From Pseudonocardia sp. SCN 73-27 (GTDB taxonomy: Bacteria; Actinomycetota; Actinomycetes; Mycobacteriales; Pseudonocardiaceae), in contig MEGH01000007.1 in the NCBI GenBank assembly GCA_001725415.1, positions 42,781-106,780 of the forward strand: a DNA stretch of 64,000 bases. Direction: 5' to 3'. Of the stretch, positions 46,283 to 54,922 are shown piece after piece (position 1 is the first letter of the stretch; each line of letters opens with the position of its first letter). The notes under the pieces were generated by a model. The model did no database searches, had not been told where the DNA came from, and worked only from the letters and a program-made list of their open reading frames with translations. The position numbers were made by a program, and so were the translations under genes.

Positions 46283-47451
46283 TCGACTTCTCGCTGTCCG
46301 ACGAGCAGCGCGCGATCCGCGACACCGTCCGCGCGTTCGTCACCCGTGAGGTCGTCCCGCTCGAGGCGCAGGTGCTGCGCAACGAGCGGGACGGCGTCCC
46401 GGCGCTCGAGCCCGGCGTGCTGGAGTCCTTGCAGGACAAGGCGCGCCGGGCCGGTTTCTGGGGCATCACCACGCCCGAGGAGTTCGGCGGGATCGCGCTC
46501 GGCCCGGTGATGAACGCCGTGCTGACGATGGAGCTGGGCCGCACGTTCGTCCCGTTCCGGTTCGGCGGCTCGGCGGACAACATCCTGTTCGACGCCTCAC
46601 CGGATCAGCAGGACGAGTACCTGCTGCCGACGATCTCCGGTGAGCGGCGGAGCTGCTTCGCCATCACCGAGCCCGGTGCCGGGTCGGACGCCCGCAACAT
46701 CCGCACCCGCGCGCGCCGCGACGGCGACGACTGGGTGATCACGGGTGAGAAGACGTTCATCACCGGGGGTACCGAGGCCGACTTCTGCATCCTGTTCGCC
46801 GTCACCGACCCCGAGCTGGGTGCCGACGGCGGCGTCACCTGTTTCCTCGTCGACCGCGAGATGGGCTGGACCTCCTCCCCCATCCCGACGATGGGCGAGT
46901 GGGGGCCGGCGTCGCTGTCGTTCGACGAGGTGCGCGTCCCGGCCCGCAACGTCCTCGGCGAGGTCGGCAAGGGGTTCGAGAAGGCGCTGCGCTGGATCGG
47001 GCAGGGCCGCTACCTGATCCCGGCGAAGGCCGTCGGCTCGGCGGAACGACTGCTGGGGATGGCCGTCGACCACGCGAAGGTCCGCGAGTCGATGGGCCAC
47101 AAGATCGCCGAGTACCAGGCCATCCAGTGGCAGATCGCGGACTCGGCCGTCGAGATCGAGTCGACGAAGTGGCTGACGCTGCACGCCGCGTGGCGGGCCG
47201 AGACCGGTCGCGACGCCCGGCACGCCACGTCGATCGCGAAGCTGACCGGCGCGCTCATGGCCAACCAGGTCGTCGACCGGGTCCTGCAGATCCACGGCGG
47301 CATGGGCTACACGAAGGAACTGCCCGTCGAGCGCTGGTACCGCGAGCTGCGGCTGCTGCGCATCTACGAGGGCACTGACGAGATCCAGCGCCGCACCATC
47401 GCGCGCAACCTGCTCAAGGGCCACGTCGCCCTCGGCACGATCGGGGAGTGA
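46279..47451 (+). CDS. Acyl-CoA dehydrogenase
   Basis: The protein has 390 residues. FAD- and substrate-binding motifs are CFAITEPGAGSDARNI and, near the C-terminus, LQIHGGMGYTKELPVERWYRELRLLRIYEGTDEIQRR with catalytic Glu364. It introduces the alpha-beta double bond into an acyl-CoA. The GTG start overlaps the hydratase stop (GTGA); the next gene follows four bases after its stop. Chain-length specificity is not evident. Confidence 0.94.
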   Translation: MIDFSLSDEQRAIRDTVRAFVTREVVPLEAQVLRNERDGVPALEPGVLESLQDKARRAGFWGITTPEEFGGIALGPVMNAVLTMELGRTFVPFRFGGSADNILFDASPDQQDEYLLPTISGERRSCFAITEPGAGSDARNIRTRARRDGDDWVITGEKTFITGGTEADFCILFAVTDPELGADGGVTCFLVDREMGWTSSPIPTMGEWGPASLSFDEVRVPARNVLGEVGKGFEKALRWIGQGRYLIPAKAVGSAERLLGMAVDHAKVRESMGHKIAEYQAIQWQIADSAVEIESTKWLTLHAAWRAETGRDARHATSIAKLTGALMANQVVDRVLQIHGGMGYTKELPVERWYRELRLLRIYEGTDEIQRRTIARNLLKGHVALGTIGE

Positions 47452-47455
47452 GTCA

Positions 47456-48346
47456 ATGCTGACAGGACGTTCGGTCGTCGTGACCGGATCCGGGCGCGGA
47501 CTGGGCCGCGCCTACGCGAAGGCCGTCGCGGCCGCCGGGGCGGGCGTCGTGGTCAACGACGTCGACGCCGACGCCGCGGCCGCGGTCGTCGCCGAGATCG
47601 AGGCCGACGGCGGGCAGGCCACCTCGGTGGTCGCACCCGTCGGGCCCACCGAGACCGCCGATGCACTGGTCGCCGGCGCCGTCGAGCGCTTCGGCCGGCT
47701 CGACGCCATGGTCACCAACGCGGGCCTGCTGCGCGACCGTTCCATCGGCAAGATGTCCGACGACGACTGGGACGCCGTCATCGCCACCCACCTGCGCGGC
47801 ACGTTCACGTGCGCCCGCGCCGCGATCGCGCGGTTCCGCGAGCAGGGCGACGGCGGGCGGCTCGTGCTCGTCGGCTCCCCCGCCGGCCAGCGCGCGAGCT
47901 TCGGGCAGACCAACTACTCCGCGGCGAAGGCCGGCATCGTCGGCATGGCCCGCACGTTGGCCGCCGAGACCGCCCGCTACGGCATCACCGTGAACGCGCT
48001 CGTCCCGGTCGCGCTCACCCGCATGGTCGCGACGATCCCCGCGTTCGCCGACGCCGTCGCCGCGCTCGAACGCGGCGAACCGGTGCCGGAGCAGCTGCGC
48101 GCCAATGGCGTCGGCAGCGCCGAGGACGTCGCGCCGCTGCTGGTGTGGCTGCTGTCCGACGCCGCGGCCGAGGTCACCGGGCAGGCGCTCGGTGTCGGCG
48201 GCGACAAGATCACCGTCTGGACGCACCCGACCGTCGCGGCGGAGGCGTCGATGCCCGGCGGGTGGACGGCCGAGGCCATCGCCAAGGAGTTCCCCGCCCA
48301 GCTCCAGCCGCACCTGCAGGCCTACGCCCCGGAGGGACGCAAGTGA
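47456..48346 (+). CDS. SDR-family 3-hydroxyacyl-CoA dehydrogenase-like oxidoreductase
   Basis: The protein has 296 residues. TGSGRGLGRAYA (10-21) binds the nucleotide, NAG at 88-90, and Ser141, Tyr154 and Lys158 (YSAAK) form the catalytic triad. The sequence is close to the SDR domain of peroxisomal multifunctional enzyme MFE-2, which oxidises (R)-3-hydroxyacyl-CoA. Together with the upstream MaoC hydratase it would form the two halves of that activity as separate proteins. The C-terminal extension (WTHPTVAAEASMPGGWTAEA) is also seen in such domains. Confidence 0.9.
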   Translation: MLTGRSVVVTGSGRGLGRAYAKAVAAAGAGVVVNDVDADAAAAVVAEIEADGGQATSVVAPVGPTETADALVAGAVERFGRLDAMVTNAGLLRDRSIGKMSDDDWDAVIATHLRGTFTCARAAIARFREQGDGGRLVLVGSPAGQRASFGQTNYSAAKAGIVGMARTLAAETARYGITVNALVPVALTRMVATIPAFADAVAALERGEPVPEQLRANGVGSAEDVAPLLVWLLSDAAAEVTGQALGVGGDKITVWTHPTVAAEASMPGGWTAEAIAKEFPAQLQPHLQAYAPEGRK

Positions 48347-49236
48347 GCCTCGACCTCGCCACGCTGCAGGCCATCGACGTCCACACCCACGTCCACTTCT
48401 CGCAGGCAGCCGCGTCGAGCCCCGAGGGCGGCGCGCGGATGGAGCAGATGCGGGCCCGGTTCGGCTCCGACATCCTCGGCATGGACCTGCCCGGGATCGC
48501 CGAGTTCTACCGGCAGCGCAACATGGCCGCGGTCGCGTTCACCATCGACAGCCTCGGCGAACCGTCGGAGCACGCCCCGACCAACGAGGAGATCGGCGAG
48601 CTCTCAGCCGAGCACACCGACGCGATCATCCCGTTCGCGAGCGTGCACCCGTTGCGCGGCAAGGGCGGTGCGAAGATCGCGCGCCGGCTGATCGAGACCT
48701 ACGGGTTCAAGGGTTTCAAGTTCCACCCCAGCGTCCAGGAGTTCTACCCCAACGACCCGGTCGCGTTCCCGATCTACGAGGTGCTCGCCGAGTACCAGCT
48801 GCCCGCGCTGTTCCACACCGGGCAGAACGGTGTCGGTGCCGGCACCAAGGGCGGCGGCGGGGTGCGGCTCAAGTACTCCGACCCCCTGTACCTCGACGAC
48901 GTCGCCGTCGACTTCCCCGACATGCCGATCATCATGGCGCACCCGTCGTTCCCGTGGCAGGACGTCGCGCTGTCGGTGGCCACGCACAAGGCCCAGGTCT
49001 ACATCGACCTGTCGGGCTGGTCGCCGAAGTACTTCCCGCCGCAGCTCGTGCAGTATGCGAACACGTTGCTGCGCAAGAAGGTCCTGTTCGGGACGGACTT
49101 CCCGCTCTTCACCCCGGAGCGCTGGATCGCCGACCTGGAGAAGACCGAGATCCGGGACTCGGTGAAGCCCGACATCATGCTGCACAACGCGGCGCGGCTG
49201 TTCGGGCTCGAGCCCTCCGGCGAGCAGTCCGGATGA
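48343..49236 (+). CDS. Amidohydrolase-2 family metal-dependent hydrolase/decarboxylase
   Basis: The protein has 297 residues of the ACMSD-like TIM barrel. The metal motif is IDVHTHVHF (His14, His16), with later ligands in FHTGQNG, MAHPSFPW and FGTDFPLF. Members hydrolyse or decarboxylate ring-opened or phenolic acids. The GTG start overlaps the SDR stop. Its presence among beta-oxidation genes points to a substrate with a ring or lactone rather than a plain fatty acid, which is inference. Confidence 0.88.
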   Translation: MSLDLATLQAIDVHTHVHFSQAAASSPEGGARMEQMRARFGSDILGMDLPGIAEFYRQRNMAAVAFTIDSLGEPSEHAPTNEEIGELSAEHTDAIIPFASVHPLRGKGGAKIARRLIETYGFKGFKFHPSVQEFYPNDPVAFPIYEVLAEYQLPALFHTGQNGVGAGTKGGGGVRLKYSDPLYLDDVAVDFPDMPIIMAHPSFPWQDVALSVATHKAQVYIDLSGWSPKYFPPQLVQYANTLLRKKVLFGTDFPLFTPERWIADLEKTEIRDSVKPDIMLHNAARLFGLEPSGEQSG

Positions 49237-50786
49237 CACCGCTCCCGGACGACTTCGCCTCGCACTTCGAGCTGGTCGCCGACCTCGCCCCGGACCGCCT
49301 CGCGGTCGCCCGGGGCGAGGAGTCGCTGACCTGGGGTGCGTTCGAGGACTCCGCCGCCCGGCTGGCCGGGTGGCTGGCCGGGCAGGGCATCGGCGACGGC
49401 GACCGCGTCGCGATGATGGCCCGCAACTCCCCCGACTACCTGGTCGCGCTGTTCGCGATCTGGAAGCTGCGGGCGACGATGGTCAACGTCAACTACCGCT
49501 ACCGCGCCGAGGAAGCCGCCTACGTGCTGGCCGACGCGAACGCGACGGCGGTGATCGCCGACGACGACCTGCTCGACGTCGCCCGGGCACCGATCGTTCT
49601 GCGCCTCGGGGACGGCACCGACGGCGCGCCTCTTCCCCGGACCGAACGCGAGGGTGACCGGGAGTGGCTGCTCTACACCGGCGGGACGACCGGCAACCCG
49701 AAGGCGGTCATCGGGTCGCACACCGAGCGCTGCCGCACCGCCCAGACAGGCACCCTGCGCGCCCTCGGGCTGGACCGGGCCGACGGCGTCGACGCCCTGC
49801 GCGCCGCGCTCGCCGTCGACCCGCACGGCGCGGACGGGATCGTCTGGCTGCCCGCGCCGCCGCTGATGCACGGCACCGGGCTGTACTCGGCGCTCGGGTC
49901 GCTGGCCGGGGGCGCGCCCGTCGCGCTGCTGCCCGGCCGCGGCACCTCGGGCGACGACCTGGCGTCGACGATCGACCGGCACGGCGTCACCGACCTGACG
50001 ATCGTCGGCGACGCGTTCGCACTGCGACTGCTCGACGCCCTCGACGCCGACGCGGCGGCGGGCCGCCCGTCGCGCATCGCGACCCTGAAGAGGATCCGCA
50101 GCATCGGCGCCGTCTGGAGCCCGGCCGTCAAACGCCGCCTGCTCGAGCATGCCGACCTGTCGTTGCACGACTCCATCGCCGCCTCCGAGGGCGGGCTCTA
50201 CGCCGTCTCGGTCGTCACCCGCGACACCCCCGACGACCGGCTCGGCGGCTTCGAGCTCGCCCCGAACGCCCGGCTGCTCGACGAGGACGACAACGACGTC
50301 GTCCCCGGCTCGGGCGTCGTGGGGCTGCTGGCGGCCCCCGTCGTCGACGGCGCCGGGTACGCCGGCGACCCCGAGAAGACCGCGGGCGCCTTCCGCGACC
50401 TCGACGGGGTGCGGCTGTCGATCCCGGGCGACATGGCGCGTCTCGGCGCAGACGGCCGCCTCGAACTGCTGGGGCGCGGCAGCTCGGTCATCAACACCGC
50501 CGGCGAGAAGGTGTACGCCGACGAGGTCGAGATCGTGCTGCGCGAGCACCCGGCGGTACGTGACGTCGTCGTCGTGGGGGTGCCGGACCCGACCTACGGC
50601 AGCGTCGTCGGCGCCGTCGTCGCGCTGGAGCAGGGCCGCGAGGCCGACCCGGACACGTTGCGCGACTTCGTGTCCTCGCGGCTGGCGTCGTACAAGAAGC
50701 CGCGCAGGCTCCTGCTGGCCCCGGAGGTGGAGAGGCTCGCCAGCGGCAAGGCGGACCTGCGCTGGGCGAGGGAACAACTCCTGTGA
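49233..50786 (+). CDS. AMP-dependent acyl-CoA synthetase
   Basis: The protein has 517 residues of the ANL superfamily. The P-loop is YTGGTTGNPKAV (about 148-159), the A5-like segment is LHDSIAASEGG, and the C-terminal hinge and lysine motifs are LGRGSSVINTAGEKVYADEVE and LASGKADLRWA. It activates a carboxylic acid as CoA thioester via the adenylate. It is the last gene of the operon, its ATG overlapping the amidohydrolase stop, and would provide the entry step for the dehydrogenase, hydratase and SDR. Confidence 0.92.
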   Translation: MTPLPDDFASHFELVADLAPDRLAVARGEESLTWGAFEDSAARLAGWLAGQGIGDGDRVAMMARNSPDYLVALFAIWKLRATMVNVNYRYRAEEAAYVLADANATAVIADDDLLDVARAPIVLRLGDGTDGAPLPRTEREGDREWLLYTGGTTGNPKAVIGSHTERCRTAQTGTLRALGLDRADGVDALRAALAVDPHGADGIVWLPAPPLMHGTGLYSALGSLAGGAPVALLPGRGTSGDDLASTIDRHGVTDLTIVGDAFALRLLDALDADAAAGRPSRIATLKRIRSIGAVWSPAVKRRLLEHADLSLHDSIAASEGGLYAVSVVTRDTPDDRLGGFELAPNARLLDEDDNDVVPGSGVVGLLAAPVVDGAGYAGDPEKTAGAFRDLDGVRLSIPGDMARLGADGRLELLGRGSSVINTAGEKVYADEVEIVLREHPAVRDVVVVGVPDPTYGSVVGAVVALEQGREADPDTLRDFVSSRLASYKKPRRLLLAPEVERLASGKADLRWAREQLL

Positions 50787-50818
50787 GTGGTAACGGTCGC
50801 TACAGCGACCGTTACCAC
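50787..50818 (+). terminator. Perfect 15-bp hairpin ending the catabolic operon
   Basis: The arm GTGGTAACGGTCGCT starts on the base after the ligase stop codon and pairs perfectly with 50804-50818 across a two-base centre (effectively 14 pairs and a four-base loop). No U-tract follows. The symmetry and place suggest a terminator; the sequence could also be a dispersed repeat that landed here. Confidence 0.65.
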
Positions 50819-50866
50819 CCACGACCGCTGACCGGCAGGACCGTTCCGTGGGAGGCACCCCGCCGC

Positions 50867-50872
50867 TAACGT
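50867..50872 (+). promoter_or_regulatory. -10 element for a leaderless DUF2252 transcript
   Basis: TAACGT ends six bases before the GTG at 50879, with no ribosome site between. This supports the chosen start of the DUF2252 gene. Confidence 0.45.
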
Positions 50873-50878
50873 CGCATT

Positions 50879-52198
50879 GTGACCACAGTGGCCGGAGTGG
50901 CGGAGCAGGACGGACGCGCTGCTCGTGAACGAGCGCCGCGGCGTGCCTTCGGTGATTGGACGCCGTCGCTGCGCAGCCTCGACGTGCTCGACATCCTGAA
51001 GGCGCAGAACAGGATCCGGGCGCTCGACCTCGTCCCTGTGCGCTGGGGGCGGATGAGCGCGTCGCCGTGGACGTTCTTCCGCGGGGCGGCGGCGGTGATG
51101 GCCGCCGACCTCGCGGCCCGCCGGCACAGCGGGCTCACCGTCCAGCTCTGCGGCGATGCCCACCTGCTCAACTTCGGGCTGTGGGCCACCCCGGAGCGCA
51201 ACCTGTCGTTCGACCTGCGCGACTTCGACGAGACCCTGCCCGGGCCGTTCGAGTGGGACGTCGCGCGGCTGGTCACCAGCATCGAGGTGCTGGCTCGCGA
51301 GCACGGCGGCAACTCCGCGGCCGCGATCGCGCAGTGCCTCACCGCCTACCGGACGCAGATCGCCCGGCACGCCGGCGCACACATCCTCGACACCTGGTAC
51401 GACCTGATCCACGTCGACCGGTTCCTGTCGGTGTTCACCGACGCCGACCGCCCGCGCGCCGCCGCGCACATCGCGCGCAAGGCCCAGCGCCGGACCCACC
51501 GCGGGGTGCTGCGCAAGCTCACCGAGATCCGCGACGACCGGCTGCGGATCAGCGAGGACCCTCCGATCCGCGAACACCGCCCCGACGGCCCCGCCGACGA
51601 GCTCTTCGCCCACTACCGCGAGTCGCTGCCCGACGACCGCCGCCATCTCCTCGACCGCTTCACCCCCGTCGACGCGGTCCGCCAGGTCGTGGGCGTCGGC
51701 AGCGTCGGGATGCGGGTGCACCTGCTCCTGCTGCAGGGCCGAGACACGACCGATCCGCTGTTCCTGCAGATCAAGCAGGCGGGAGAGTCGGTGTACGAGC
51801 CGTTCTGCGGCGCGAGCCGCTACGACGTGCACGGGCGCCGGGTGGTCGAGGGCAAGCGGCTGGTGCAGAGCGCGACGGACGTGTTCGTCGGCTGGGCGAG
51901 CGCGCGCGGCCACGACTACTACGTGCGGCAGTTCCGGGACATGAAGGTCGTCGCGCACGGTGAGCTGATCGCGCCCCGGCTGGCGGAGTTCGCGACGGCG
52001 TGCGGGCACGTCCTGGCGCGCTCACACGCCCGGTCCGGGGACGCGGTGGCGATCGACGCCTATCTCGGCCGCGGCCGGGCGTTCGACGACGGGATGACCG
52101 CCTTCGCCACGGCCTATGCCGACCAGAACGCGGCGGACCACGCCCGGCTGGTCGAGGCGATCACGACCGGCGCCCTGCCGACGGCCCCCGGCTGGTGA
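50879..52198 (+). CDS. DUF2252 protein (kinase-like fold)
   Basis: The protein has 439 residues. The DUF2252 core is recognisable by LVPVRWGRMSASPWTFFRGAAAVMAADLA, CGDAHLLNFGLWATPERN (about 98-115) and DLRDFDETLPGPFEWDVARLVTSI; the HLLNFG and DFDE parts resemble the catalytic and metal loops of aminoglycoside/choline-kinase-like enzymes. LQIKQAGESV carries a candidate ATP-contacting Lys. The function of the family is not established. It stands alone, between the catabolic operon terminator and the convergent lipid genes. Confidence 0.85.
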   Translation: MTTVAGVAEQDGRAARERAPRRAFGDWTPSLRSLDVLDILKAQNRIRALDLVPVRWGRMSASPWTFFRGAAAVMAADLAARRHSGLTVQLCGDAHLLNFGLWATPERNLSFDLRDFDETLPGPFEWDVARLVTSIEVLAREHGGNSAAAIAQCLTAYRTQIARHAGAHILDTWYDLIHVDRFLSVFTDADRPRAAAHIARKAQRRTHRGVLRKLTEIRDDRLRISEDPPIREHRPDGPADELFAHYRESLPDDRRHLLDRFTPVDAVRQVVGVGSVGMRVHLLLLQGRDTTDPLFLQIKQAGESVYEPFCGASRYDVHGRRVVEGKRLVQSATDVFVGWASARGHDYYVRQFRDMKVVAHGELIAPRLAEFATACGHVLARSHARSGDAVAIDAYLGRGRAFDDGMTAFATAYADQNAADHARLVEAITTGALPTAPGW

Positions 52199-52240
52199 CG
52201 GGGGGCCGCTCACCCTCATCGAGCTCACGCTGATCACCGC

Positions 52241-53668
52241 TCACAGGGGTTGGTCGCCGAGCAGTTCGGCCAACGCCGAGTTCATCGCCTCCGCGAGCAC
52301 GTTCACGTCGGGCATCGTGTCGCGGTCGGCGTTGAGGCCGTAACAGACCGAACCGTTGTACGACGTCACGCCGATCCCGACGGCCTGGCCCTGCGCGAGC
52401 GGGACCACCGGGAACAGGTCCTGCAGCCGGGCGCCCATCGCGTACAGCGGGCGGGGAGGGCCGGGCACGTTGGTGACCAGCACGTTGAACAGCCGGCTCG
52501 ACAACCGGCTGGTCAGCCGCGCGCCCAGGCTGTGCAGCTGGGGCGACATCAGCCCGGCGAGACCGACGAGCGCGGTCGGCGCCGCGTCGTGCGCGCCCCG
52601 CTTCTGCGACTCCATCTGCGCGGCGATGCGGTGCAGCCGCGCGCCCGGCTCGTCGAGGCCGACGGGCAGGTCGACGAAGTAGGCCGAGATCTGGTTGCCA
52701 CCCGCCTCGGCGTCGGCGGCGGCGGCGCGGCGGCGGCGCACGCTCACCGGCACCATGGCGCGGACCGTCGTGTCCGGGTGCAGCGCCTCGCCCCGCGTCA
52801 TCAGCCAGTAGCGCAACGCCCCGCACACCACGGCCAGCACGACGTCGTTGACCGTGCCGACCCCGCCCGCGCAGTGGGCCTTGCGCGCGGCGCGGTGCTC
52901 GGCCAGCGACGTGCGCGCCATCGAGTAGCGGCGCTGCTCGCCGATCGGTCGGTTGAGGGCGTCGAGGGGGCCGGCCGCCTGCGCGGCACCCCGGGCGGCC
53001 TCGGCGATGCCCGACATGGTGCGGCCCACCGAGGTCACGGCGGCACGCAGGTCGGCCACCGCGCGGGAGGCCGCGTCGACCGCGCTGCGCGGCCTGCGCA
53101 GGTTCTCCACCACCGCCGACGCCGCCAGCTCGATCCCCGACGGCTCGCGCGCGGGCACCCATTCGTCGTCGGGCACCTCGCGTGGCTCCGGGGTGCGATC
53201 GAGCAGCAGCGCGCCGATGTCCATCGACGCCACACCGTCGACCATCGCGTGGTGGGTCTTGGTGACGAGCGCGAACCGCCCGCCCGACAGCCCCTCGACG
53301 ACGTAGATCTCCCACAGCGGGCGGTCGCGGTCGAGGCGGCGGCTCAGCAGTCGCCCGACCAGCTCGCGCAGTGCGTCGTCGGTGCCCGGCGCGGGCAGCG
53401 CGGAGCGCCGGATGTGATAGCTGAGGTCGAAGTCCGGGTCGTCGACCCACACCGGGAGCCCCAGCCGCCCCGGCACCTCGCGCACCCGCTGCCGGTAGCG
53501 CGGCACCAGCGACAGCCGGCTGCCGACGAGCCGGACGAATGCGTCGACGTCGAACTCCGACCCGTCCTCCGGCGGTAGGAACGTCATCACCCCGCCGACG
53601 TGCATGCCCGTCGTCGGCTGTTCCATGTAGAGGAAGGACGCGTCCAGCGGGGTCAGTCGGTCCGGCAC
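52241..53668 (-). CDS. Wax ester synthase/diacylglycerol acyltransferase (WS/DGAT)
   Basis: The protein has 475 residues, the normal length. The catalytic HHxxxDG motif is HHAMVDG at 139-145, and the N-terminal PLDASFLYMEQPTTGMHVGG and C-terminal NVLVTNVPGPPRPLYAMGA are family signatures. It esterifies fatty alcohols or diacylglycerol with acyl-CoA, forming storage wax ester or triacylglycerol at membranes. The GTG start follows a TAGGCT -10 (53676-53681) seven bases upstream, so the transcript is probably leaderless. It lies downstream of the tmsA-tmsB pair on the same strand. Confidence 0.94.
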   Translation of the reverse strand: MPDRLTPLDASFLYMEQPTTGMHVGGVMTFLPPEDGSEFDVDAFVRLVGSRLSLVPRYRQRVREVPGRLGLPVWVDDPDFDLSYHIRRSALPAPGTDDALRELVGRLLSRRLDRDRPLWEIYVVEGLSGGRFALVTKTHHAMVDGVASMDIGALLLDRTPEPREVPDDEWVPAREPSGIELAASAVVENLRRPRSAVDAASRAVADLRAAVTSVGRTMSGIAEAARGAAQAAGPLDALNRPIGEQRRYSMARTSLAEHRAARKAHCAGGVGTVNDVVLAVVCGALRYWLMTRGEALHPDTTVRAMVPVSVRRRRAAAADAEAGGNQISAYFVDLPVGLDEPGARLHRIAAQMESQKRGAHDAAPTALVGLAGLMSPQLHSLGARLTSRLSSRLFNVLVTNVPGPPRPLYAMGARLQDLFPVVPLAQGQAVGIGVTSYNGSVCYGLNADRDTMPDVNVLAEAMNSALAELLGDQPL

Positions 53669-53678
53669 GATCGTCAGC

Positions 53679-54920
53679 CTACGAGGCCGACCTCCAGCCC
53701 CGGAGCGGGAACCCCGACCGGCCGTGCTCGCCGAGCTTGACCCCCAGGACCTGGTGGAGCTGGATGTTGTCGCGGTCGAAGCCGAGCCTGCTCGCGGCCA
53801 TGTAGAGGCGCCACACCCGGGCCCGTTCGAGCCCGACCTCGGCGACCGCCTCGTCCCAGTGCGCCTCCAGGTTGTCGCCCCAGCCGGCGAGGGTCCGCGC
53901 GTAGTGCTCGCGCAGGTTCTCCTCGTGCCGGATCTCGAACCCGTGGTCGTTCATCGCCGTGATGATGGTGCCGACGGGCTCGAGCTGGCCGTCGGGGAAC
54001 ACGTAGCGGCCGATGAACGGGTCGATGTGGCGCTGCTTGGTGGTGAACGGGTGGGTGATGCAGTGGTTGAGCAGCCGGCCCTCGGGACGCAGCTTCGAGC
54101 TCAGGAACCGGAAGTAGGACGGCAGCTGGGCCTTGCCGATGTGCTCGGTGAGCCCGATGGAGCTGACGGCGTCGAAGCCGGACTCCTGCACGTCGCGGTA
54201 GTCGAGGTGGCGCACCTCCGCCAGGTGCGCGAGGCCCTGCCGCTCGATCTCGGCCTGCGCCCATTCGGCCTGGTTGCGCGAGAGCGTGACACCGAGGCCG
54301 CGGACGCCGTGGTGCGCGGCGGCGTGGCGGACCATGCCGCCCCAGCCGCAGCCCACGTCGAGCAGCCGCATGCCGGGCTGCAGGTCGAGCTTCTGCGCGA
54401 CGAGCTCGTACTTGGCCTCCTGGGCCTCCTCGAGGGTGGAGGTGTCCGTCGGGTAGCAGGCGCACGTGTAGGTCATCGACGGTCCGAGGACCCACTCGTA
54501 GAAGCGGTTCGACACGTCGTAGTGGTGCGAGATGACCTGGCTGTCGCGGAACCTCGAGTGCAGCCGGCCCCGCGGCTTCGCCTCGATCGCCGGGGCCGGC
54601 CTGCGGTGGCGCAGCCACACCGGTGCGAGCTCGCGCACCAGCCGGATCTGCTCGTTTCGTGGGATGCCCTGCAGCGCGACGTCGGCGAGCGCGTCGAGCG
54701 CGGTGTAGAGGTCGCCCTCGACCTCGATCTCACCGGTGACGTACGCGCGGGCGAGCCCGAGCGTGCCGGGTGCGGACACGAGCCGCGCCAGTGCCGCCGG
54801 CGACTCCACCCTGAGCGCGACGTCGCTGTCGTCGGGTCCGGACTTGCTGCCGTCGTACGCGACGATCCGGATCGGCGCGTCGCGCCCGATGATCCGTCCG
54901 AGGACGTCGGCCACCCTCAT
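53679..54920 (-). CDS. tmsB: Cyclopropane-synthase-family SAM methyltransferase, TmsB/UfaA1-like
   Basis: The protein has 413 residues. The SAM motif is LLDVGCGWGGMVRHAA, preceded by SHHYDVSNRFYEWVLGPSMTYTCACY, a hallmark of cyclopropane fatty acid synthases, and followed by SIGLTEHIG. With an FAD oxidoreductase next door it matches the TmsB-TmsA pair, which methylates the double bond of oleoyl chains and reduces the product to 10-methylstearate (tuberculostearate). Its start lies three bases after the tmsA stop. A plain cyclopropane synthase is the alternative; the linked reductase argues against it. Confidence 0.85.
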   Translation of the reverse strand: MRVADVLGRIIGRDAPIRIVAYDGSKSGPDDSDVALRVESPAALARLVSAPGTLGLARAYVTGEIEVEGDLYTALDALADVALQGIPRNEQIRLVRELAPVWLRHRRPAPAIEAKPRGRLHSRFRDSQVISHHYDVSNRFYEWVLGPSMTYTCACYPTDTSTLEEAQEAKYELVAQKLDLQPGMRLLDVGCGWGGMVRHAAAHHGVRGLGVTLSRNQAEWAQAEIERQGLAHLAEVRHLDYRDVQESGFDAVSSIGLTEHIGKAQLPSYFRFLSSKLRPEGRLLNHCITHPFTTKQRHIDPFIGRYVFPDGQLEPVGTIITAMNDHGFEIRHEENLREHYARTLAGWGDNLEAHWDEAVAEVGLERARVWRLYMAASRLGFDRDNIQLHQVLGVKLGEHGRSGFPLRGWRSAS

Positions 54921-54922
54921 GA

